A stretch of DNA of 11,494 nucleotides from the NCBI GenBank assembly GCA_964470055.1, contig CAYXZZ010000045.1:1-11494 (forward strand), in the 5' to 3' direction. The DNA is from JAEDES01 sp964470055. Lineage in GTDB: Bacteria > Bacillota_I > Bacilli_A > RF39 > UBA660. Below the pieces are notes generated by a model. It did no database searches. It worked only from the letters and a program-made list of their open reading frames with translations, and had not been told where the DNA came from. Below, one piece after another: positions 7,483 to 11,494 of the stretch (the first letter of the stretch is position 1; each line of letters starts with the position of its first letter). Made by a program: the position numbers and the translations under genes.

Positions 7483-8109
7483 ATGAAAGTAAGCGCATCA
7501 TTTTTAAGTAGTAAGAATCCGGCAGTTGATATTTCGAAGTTAAATGATACTGATGTTGATTATATTCATGTTGATATAATGGATGGAAAGTTTGTTTCTA
7601 ATAAAACAATGCCATTTAGTGAGATGAAGAATATTTATAAGTATACGTCAAAGCGATTAGATGTGCATTTGATGGTTGAGAATCCTAAGAAGTACATTCC
7701 TTTATATGCTGAACTTAATACAGAGTATATTACTATTCATGTTGAGTTAGATGAAGATATAATGGAATGTTTAGAAATGATTAAGAGTTATTCTATTAAG
7801 ACAGGTCTTTCAATTAAACCTAATACGAAGGTAGTGGAACTTATTCCATATTTGCCTTATATTGATATGGTTTTAGTGATGAGTGTTGAACCGGGTGCGG
7901 GGGGACAAGAATTTATTGAGACTAGTGAAGAAAGAATAAAAGAGGTTAGAGAGTTACTTGATTCTTATAATATTCCAGCAATTATTAATGTTGATGGAGG
8001 GATCAATGACAAAACAGTTTCTAAGTGTTTTGGTGCGGATATGGTAACTGCAGGAAGTTATATTATAAAAAGTGATAATTTTCAAGAGAAAATAACTAGT
8101 TTGAGATAA
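7483..8109 (+). CDS. rpe: Ribulose-phosphate 3-epimerase
   Basis: Interconverts ribulose 5-phosphate and xylulose 5-phosphate in the pentose phosphate pathway. The 208 residues form a TIM barrel, slightly shorter than the usual 215-225. His29 and Asp31 in HVDIMDG, His62 in VHLMVENP and Asp171 in NVDGGI supply the metal and catalytic residues. The phosphate loop is SVEPGAGGQ (134-142), where SVNPGFGGQ is usual. GGGGAGG at 7470-7476 lies 6 bases before ATG 7483. The upstream TTG at 7468 has no such site and is rejected as the start. It follows rsgA by one base, the standard Bacillota order. No terminator is visible after it; the next promoter begins within a few bases of the stop. Confidence 0.94.
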   Translation: MKVSASFLSSKNPAVDISKLNDTDVDYIHVDIMDGKFVSNKTMPFSEMKNIYKYTSKRLDVHLMVENPKKYIPLYAELNTEYITIHVELDEDIMECLEMIKSYSIKTGLSIKPNTKVVELIPYLPYIDMVLVMSVEPGAGGQEFIETSEERIKEVRELLDSYNIPAIINVDGGINDKTVSKCFGADMVTAGSYIIKSDNFQEKITSLR

Positions 8110-8116
8110 GTAGTTG

Positions 8117-8125
8117 TGGTATAAT
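8117..8125 (+). promoter_or_regulatory. Extended -10 promoter for the Thr/Pro-rich membrane protein
   Basis: TGGTATAAT has TG at 8117-8118 and TATAAT at 8120-8125. The TTGAGA at 8101-8106 is only 13 bases away, too close for a standard -35, so recognition would rest on the extended -10. A start near 8132 would leave a leader of about 20 bases with the Shine-Dalgarno at 8138-8142. Confidence 0.6.
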
Positions 8126-8151
8126 GTATTTTAGAATAGGAGTTGGTTAGT

Positions 8152-9117
8152 ATGGATAGCAAACCTAATGAAAATGAGGGAGTTGTTGGAGGGACAACAG
8201 TAACGCCTAGTAATGTTGCTAATAATGTTCCAACTGGAGGAAATGTTTCACAGCAGGCGACTGTTACACCAACTGTTATGACTACTGTAACAACGGTTGC
8301 TCCTACGACTACGGTAACGCCGGTTATAACGACTTCTACACCAGTTATGCAACCAATGACAACACCAACGGTACCAGTAGAAAAGAAAGGGCCTGTTGCA
8401 CCACAACAAGATAGGGTTCAGTTAATTAATGATAAACCTAAATTACATGCAATTATGGGTAGTGATGGTAAAGCAATACCAACTGAAGAGAAGAAAGAGG
8501 TACAAACAGAGGTTTTAGAAAATAATGGAACTGGTAGTCAACAGAATGAATCGGCACCTGATCCTAAGGGTAGTAAGTTACGTACATTTTTCTTAATTGT
8601 ATTGTTTGGTGGTTTGTTTGTAATGATTATATTTTTGCCTGATATTTCTAGTTATATAGAAACACAAAAGTATTTAAGAAGCCAGCCAGTCGAAGAGAAG
8701 ATAACAACGGGAACATTGAATTGTACTTTGGAAAGTAGTACTACTGAACTAGATTATTCTCAGACTTTGGATTTTTCATTTGCGAATAGTAGTTTAACTA
8801 GACTTATTTATGTAACTGAGACTAGAGGAGATATAAGCTTAGATGAGGAAACACTTGATACTTTGAAGGCTGAATGTGATGAGTTAGCAACGTATGCTGA
8901 AGAGTTGGAGGGTATAACTGTTTCATGTCAGTTACTAAGTGGTATTTTAACTAGAAAACAAACGTTTAATTATTCTAGTATTGTCGTTGATAAGGCAATG
9001 ACTGCTTATGTAGAGGCTGGTGGAGCATATCCTGATTATGAAAATGGCGAAAGTATCGATGATATTGAGAAGAATATGACTGCTGCTGGATATACTTGTG
9101 AAAGAGTAAAAGATTAG
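8152..9117 (+). CDS. Single-pass membrane protein with Thr/Pro-rich N-terminus and four-Cys outer domain
   Basis: 321 residues from ATG 8152. AGGAG at 8138-8142 is 9 bases before it, while the upstream TTG 8143 directly abuts this site and is rejected. Residues 1-138 are low complexity and rich in Thr, Pro and Val (strongest at 35-78). The transmembrane helix is at about 145-163. Basic residues lie before it (GSKLRT), so the Thr/Pro-rich part should be cytoplasmic. The outer domain (164-321) has four cysteines (191, 242, 259, 316), suited to two disulfides. The end of the domain (YSSIVVDKAM ... AAGYTC) recalls YehR/DUF1307-like lipoproteins, a weak impression. No signal-peptidase site is seen. 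It has its own promoter. Possible kinase phosphorylation of the Thr-rich region by PrkC is inference. Confidence 0.88.
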   Translation: MDSKPNENEGVVGGTTVTPSNVANNVPTGGNVSQQATVTPTVMTTVTTVAPTTTVTPVITTSTPVMQPMTTPTVPVEKKGPVAPQQDRVQLINDKPKLHAIMGSDGKAIPTEEKKEVQTEVLENNGTGSQQNESAPDPKGSKLRTFFLIVLFGGLFVMIIFLPDISSYIETQKYLRSQPVEEKITTGTLNCTLESSTTELDYSQTLDFSFANSSLTRLIYVTETRGDISLDEETLDTLKAECDELATYAEELEGITVSCQLLSGILTRKQTFNYSSIVVDKAMTAYVEAGGAYPDYENGESIDDIEKNMTAAGYTCERVKD

Positions 9118-9152
9118 AATGGTAATAACTGTAAATTTAGATAATTAGTTGC

Positions 9153-9200
9153 AAAACTCTTTGTAAATTTGATAGATTAATATTTGCAAGGAGTTTTTTT
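9153..9200 (+). promoter_or_regulatory. 16-bp hairpin plus T run that buries the next gene's ribosome binding site
   Basis: Bases 9153-9168 pair with 9182-9197 over 16 positions, 14 Watson-Crick and 2 G-T wobbles, around a 13-base loop. The T run 9194-9200 ends the 3' arm and continues past it, giving a terminator-like form for the gene ending at 9117. The Shine-Dalgarno AAGGAG (9188-9193) of the next gene lies wholly in the 3' arm, 8 bases before ATG 9202. Full-length transcripts would therefore need the stem opened to be translated. Confidence 0.7.
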
Positions 9201-9201
9201 A

Positions 9202-9765
9202 ATGAAAAATAAAATTTGTGGTGTCCTCGCTACTTTGGTGGCGATTGGTATTATATGTATGAATATTTTTGAATTGATGCATAAGGAGACTATTGATAAG
9301 GATAGGGTTATTACTTTTGTTGATAGTAAAATTATCGTCGAGGAAAATATTGATGAAGAAAAAGAAGAAATGGAAGTTGAGGAAGTAGTAGAGGAAAAGC
9401 CTACTATTCAAACTGGAGTTAGTCAAAATGAAGTATTGGTTGGTCGAATGAGTGGATATGGTCCTGATTGTGTGGGATGCACTGGATATTTGGCTTACAA
9501 TAGTATTTATGTTGGAGATGGAACTATTTACTATGATGATTATGAATACGGAAGAATTCGAATTGTTGCGGGAGATAGAAAATATCCATTTGGGACTATC
9601 GTTAGAATAAATGATGCAATGAATGTCATTGTGTTAGATAGAGGAGGAGCCATTGGAATAGGAAAAAGTTTTTTATTTGATTTACTTTATCCTAGTGAGT
9701 ATGAGGCTAATCAGAATGGAATATTGGTAGATGCAAAATTTGAGATTTTGAGATATGGCTTTTAG
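9202..9765 (+). CDS. Membrane-anchored 3D-domain protein, probable cell-wall lytic enzyme
   Basis: 187 residues from ATG 9202, chosen for AAGGAG at 9188-9193. TTG 9184 would begin before that site and is rejected. A hydrophobic helix at about residues 5-24 is a signal anchor. A very acidic Glu-rich linker (47-66) follows, then a Cys pair (CVGC, 90-93). The 3D (Asp-Asp-Asp) domain covers about 100-187: Asp125 in AGDRKYPFGT, Asp146 in LDRGGAIG and Asp160 in FDLLY. This double-psi barrel occurs in Sps/YuiC/YabE-type enzymes and MltA, lytic transglycosylases that cut peptidoglycan. It should act outside the membrane. It is the only wall-cleaving candidate near the PASTA kinase. Confidence 0.88.
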   Translation: MKNKICGVLATLVAIGIICMNIFELMHKETIDKDRVITFVDSKIIVEENIDEEKEEMEVEEVVEEKPTIQTGVSQNEVLVGRMSGYGPDCVGCTGYLAYNSIYVGDGTIYYDDYEYGRIRIVAGDRKYPFGTIVRINDAMNVIVLDRGGAIGIGKSFLFDLLYPSEYEANQNGILVDAKFEILRYGF

Positions 9766-9846
9766 GAAGTTTATTTATAAAAACAAGTGTTGAAATTAAT
9801 ATAAATTTATGCTAGTACTAAGTTAGTGAAGGTAACTTCATAAAAA

Positions 9847-10045
9847 GGATATGCCTAATTTTGATTAGAGGTATTTTAAAATTTGGGTACATACTATCAC
9901 GCGTAAGTGTACTTCATGTTATTATTTAAATGGTAATATAAAAATTGTGATAAATAGAAGGATAGTTGTGAAAAATAAATTTTTTCTCTATTCACTGCTC
10001 TTTGTTTTAAAATAGGGAGTGTATGAAATCGTTTTAGGCATATCC
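9847..10045. repeat. 12-base inverted repeat enclosing about 175 bases
   Basis: GGATATGCCTAA at 9847-9858 is the exact reverse complement of TTAGGCATATCC at 10034-10045. Inside, TATCAC (9895-9900) can pair with GTGATA (9947-9952), and TCTCTATT with AATAGGGA near 9985-10020. This nests like a closed multi-hairpin RNA, or could be the ends of a small non-autonomous element. No target-site duplication is visible at the borders. In AT-rich DNA a repeat of this length could still be chance. Confidence 0.4.
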
Positions 10046-10124
10046 GATTAATAATTTTATTTGCTAATAGTGATAAAATCGTTGAAAAATTAAAAATAAT
10101 CAAGTGATTGATTTGTTATATATA

Positions 10125-10138
10125 AGGAAAGTGCGTTT
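10125..10138. repeat. Short repeat AGGAAAGTGCGTTT, copy 1
   Basis: This 14-base string occurs again, same orientation, at 11454-11467, on the far side of the signal peptidase-like gene. Both copies are intergenic and both lie shortly beyond a terminator, on the side away from the gene it ends. Here the second half of the palindrome has decayed to a T run. Confidence 0.6.
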
Positions 10139-10151
10139 TTTAAAAGAAACT

Positions 10152-10180
10152 AAAAAAGACATAGTTTTAATAATTATGTC
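10152..10180 (-). terminator. Weak terminator for the minus-strand zinc-ribbon gene
   Basis: On the minus strand GACATA (10180-10175) pairs with TATGTC (10163-10158) around an 11-base loop, followed by six T (10157-10152). It lies about 30 bases past the stop at 10209. The stem is short and AT-rich, so activity is uncertain. Confidence 0.4.
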
Positions 10181-10208
10181 ATAACAAAAAGAACTAAGAG
10201 TTATCTAT

Positions 10209-10412
10209 TTAAAATATCATAGTGCCATTACAGTAGGGATATTCCATTTTAGGAGTGTCTTTCTTTTTAATAAATTTTAGAAATCCCATGTATTCATCAA
10301 TGATGAAACTAGGGACAGGGTCCAGTTTATTACATTTTTTACATTCATAAACATATATTTTTTCATCTTTGCCAAAATATGATTGACCTTGTTTTAAAAA
10401 CTTATTGCACAT
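10209..10412 (-). CDS. Small zinc-ribbon-like protein with one Cys ligand replaced by Tyr
   Basis: 67 residues. Cys24 and Cys27 (YECKKCNK) form one knuckle half, and Cys61 (PYCNGTM) the other. The pattern YxCxxC ... VPxFxIDE ... MECPYCxGTM is familiar to me from small hypothetical proteins of gut Bacillota. Here the usual CPYC is YPYC: Tyr58 is TAT (plus-strand 10239-10241), one base change from TGT. The fourth ligand is therefore missing unless Cys2 substitutes. It may be a recently damaged gene or a changed site. The start ATG is weakly supported (GAAG about 10 bases upstream). It is the only minus-strand gene in the window and is flanked by long non-coding DNA and a candidate terminator. 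Function unknown. Confidence 0.6.
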   Translation of the reverse strand: MCNKFLKQGQSYFGKDEKIYVYECKKCNKLDPVPSFIIDEYMGFLKFIKKKDTPKMEYPYCNGTMIF

Positions 10413-10422
10413 TAATTGTGCA
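10406..10422. repeat. Inverted repeat over the start codon of the zinc-ribbon gene
   Basis: TGCAC (10406-10410) and GTGCA (10418-10422) flank a 7-base AT spacer that contains the minus-strand start codon. It could form a small hairpin hiding the start or serve as an operator. It is short, so chance is possible. Confidence 0.3.
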
Positions 10423-10498
10423 CTTCATATTTTAAAATACAATTTTATATTTTAATTTTCGTATTTAGATTATTGGATTTACTTTTTTGAAAAGGCTG

Positions 10499-10507
10499 TG
10501 ATATAAT
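10499..10507 (+). promoter_or_regulatory. Extended -10 promoter for the signal peptidase-like gene
   Basis: TGATATAAT has TG at 10499-10500 and TATAAT at 10502-10507. A weak -35 match, TTTACT at 10478-10483, lies 18 bases upstream. The start codon is 48 bases after the -10. Region 10413-10555 is otherwise empty and is shared with the divergent minus-strand gene. Confidence 0.6.
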
Positions 10508-10555
10508 TCATTTAGAATAAGAAGTTTGTTTTCTAGAAGTAAAGGATGATAAAGA

Positions 10556-11410
10556 ATGAAAAAAGGGTTACGTGTATTTGTAAATGTTATTTTAAGTTTT
10601 GTCTTTTTAGTGTGTGTGTTGTTATTAGTTGGTGTTAGTATTTTAACAATTAATAAGAATGAATATGGTTTTACTGAGTTTGGAGATAAGACATTAGTTG
10701 TAATTAATGAAAGTAATACATCTAAGAAATATAAAGTTGGCGATTTGGTTATAATTAAAAACAAAGATCTTGTTGAATTTGATGGTTCTGATGAAATATT
10801 TGTTTATGAGATGACATCGTCTACTAATGAAGTTGTTATTTCTTATTCTACTGTTGTATCTATAAATAAAATTAATAATAAAGCAATAGTTTTTCTTGAA
10901 AATGGTGATGAACTTACTAATGATGAACTAGTGGTAGGTGAGGTTGTTAAAAGTTATGTTGGAGTTGGAAAAGTATTAAGTTTTTTACAGAGCACTTTAG
11001 GTTTTATTTTATTGTTAGTTCCATTAATTTTAATATTAATTTATTTGATTATTACAATCTTTAATAAACGAACAAGAAAAAAAATTACTGATGAAGATAT
11101 TGTTTCTATGACGGAATTTTCTAATGAAATTAATAATGCTGAAATTTCAACGATTGTTGAAGCAACAGAAAAAGAACCTGCAATGGTTAAATCTGATGAT
11201 TTTAGAGTAGGTCCTGTTATTGATGACAGACCACTAGAAGTTAGGACAGAAGAAAAGCATGAAGAGTTAGAAGTTATTCCAATGGAGCCCATTATTTTAG
11301 ATGTTAAGGAACATGCTAATTCTAGTGATAAAACTTCTGTTGCTGATGAAGAAGTATTAGATGATTTAGAAAATGATAGTGATTCAGATGATGATATTGA
11401 AATAATATAA
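10556..11410 (+). CDS. SipW/ER-type signal peptidase I-like membrane protein, apparently lacking the catalytic His
   Basis: 284 residues. Helix 1 is at about 9-31, an outer domain at 32-140, helix 2 at about 145-169, and a 115-residue very acidic cytoplasmic tail ends in a run of Asp and Ser. The order YKVGDLVIIK (59-68), ENGDEL (115-120), VVGEVV (126-131) and GVGKVLSFLQSTLGF (136-150) follows SipW-type signal peptidases. By this alignment Ser53 sits at the catalytic Ser (SxMEP is SNTSK here), and Asp118 at the GD motif. The His of the usual THRVVEI is Ser98 in YSTVVSI. It may be inactive or use another base. AAAGGA at 10541-10546 lies 9 bases before the ATG. A strong terminator follows. The family call is fairly firm; inactivity is inferred. 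Confidence 0.8.
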   Translation: MKKGLRVFVNVILSFVFLVCVLLLVGVSILTINKNEYGFTEFGDKTLVVINESNTSKKYKVGDLVIIKNKDLVEFDGSDEIFVYEMTSSTNEVVISYSTVVSINKINNKAIVFLENGDELTNDELVVGEVVKSYVGVGKVLSFLQSTLGFILLLVPLILILIYLIITIFNKRTRKKITDEDIVSMTEFSNEINNAEISTIVEATEKEPAMVKSDDFRVGPVIDDRPLEVRTEEKHEELEVIPMEPIILDVKEHANSSDKTSVADEEVLDDLENDSDSDDDIEII

Positions 11411-11417
11411 GTATGTA

Positions 11418-11446
11418 GTCTATCGATTTTATCGATAGGCTTTTTT
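11418..11446 (+). terminator. Strong Rho-independent terminator
   Basis: Bases 11418-11427 pair with 11431-11440 over 10 positions (one G-T wobble) around a three-T loop, followed directly by six T (11441-11446). It begins 8 bases after the stop at 11410. Confidence 0.9.
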
Positions 11447-11453
11447 ATGTATT

Positions 11454-11470
11454 AGGAAAGTGCGTTTCCT
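11454..11470. repeat. Short repeat AGGAAAGTGCGTTT, copy 2, with intact palindrome
   Basis: Repeats the 14 bases found at 10125-10138. Here the string extends to a perfect inverted repeat: AGGAAA (11454-11459), spacer GTGCG, TTTCCT (11465-11470). The remaining bases to the window end show no gene. Confidence 0.6.
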
Positions 11471-11494
11471 TATAAATAATAAAAAATGCAATAC

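Larger units (their letters stand above)
9766..10208. other. 443-base stretch without a convincing gene
   Basis: No reading frame here looks coding; the longest, on the minus strand at 9897-10103, is low-complexity and lacks any motif. The stretch holds a small GTAA-tetraloop hairpin (TGAAG at 9828-9832 pairing with CTTCA at 9837-9841), a 12-base inverted repeat (9847-9858 with 10034-10045), internal shorter inverted repeats, the first copy of a 14-base repeat (10125-10138), and a weak minus-strand terminator (10152-10180). It may encode a structured RNA or be eroded mobile DNA; I cannot identify either. Confidence 0.6.

Noticed and set aside
9897..10103. Minus-strand reading frame of 68 codons in the gene-poor stretch
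   Set aside because: Low-complexity AT-rich translation with no motif and no Shine-Dalgarno; it cuts across the inverted repeat and fits chance in DNA of this composition.
9907..10432. Similar strings GTGTACTTCATGTT (9907-9920) and GTGCACTTCATATT (10418-10431)
   Set aside because: They differ at two positions and share no wider flanking similarity, so I treat the match as chance.
10465..10764. Minus-strand reading frame of 99 codons
   Set aside because: It overlaps the promoter and first helix of the well-supported signal peptidase-like gene and is the antisense shadow of that gene.

Overview
The window is from an AT-rich, low-GC Gram-positive bacterium. The gene order fmt ... rlmN-prpC-prkC-rsgA-rpe is the classic Bacillota arrangement, Shine-Dalgarno sites are strong, and codons are AT-biased (AGT, GGA, GAA, AAA dominate). 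TGA acts as a normal stop: rlmN and prpC both end in TGA inside start-stop overlaps, so this is not the Mycoplasma code. The lineage-specific membrane proteins recall uncultured gut Bacilli (RF39-like or Mycoplasmatota-adjacent); that placement is inference. Almost all genes lie on the + strand.

Layout. Bases 2-58 hold a fragment resembling a DUF2130-family protein. It joins abruptly to a large tail-anchored protein (109-1185) that may carry an ADP-ribosyltransferase-like fold and appears to lack its 5' end. Then come fmt (1197-2132) and an overlapping gene for a single-pass membrane protein (2132-2860), closed by a weak terminator. Bases 2861-3093 carry candidate promoters for a tightly coupled block: rlmN, prpC (PP2C phosphatase), prkC (PASTA kinase), rsgA and rpe (3094-8109). 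An extended -10 promoter at the end of rpe starts a single-pass protein with a Thr/Pro-rich N-terminus (8152-9117). A 16-bp hairpin (9153-9197) with a T run follows and buries the ribosome binding site of a 3D-domain cell-wall protein (9202-9765).

Bases 9766-10208 hold no convincing gene but contain inverted repeats and a short repeated motif. A small minus-strand zinc-ribbon gene (10209-10412) has one predicted Cys ligand replaced by Tyr. The window ends with a SipW/ER-type signal-peptidase-like membrane protein (10556-11410) that appears to lack the catalytic His and has a long acidic tail, then a strong terminator and a second copy of the short repeat.

Functionally, the core block joins translation start (Fmt), ribosome maturation (RlmN, RsgA), reversible Ser/Thr phosphorylation controlled by cell-wall fragments (PrkC/PrpC) and pentose phosphate metabolism (Rpe). 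The envelope proteins around it (2132, 8152, 9202, 10556) are plausible but unproven partners or targets of the PASTA kinase. I see no defence system, CRISPR array, tRNA, rRNA or complete mobile element. The best leads are the SD-sequestering hairpin, the signal peptidase-like protein, the possible ART-fold protein, the junction near base 59, and the repeat/inverted-repeat region 9766-10208.
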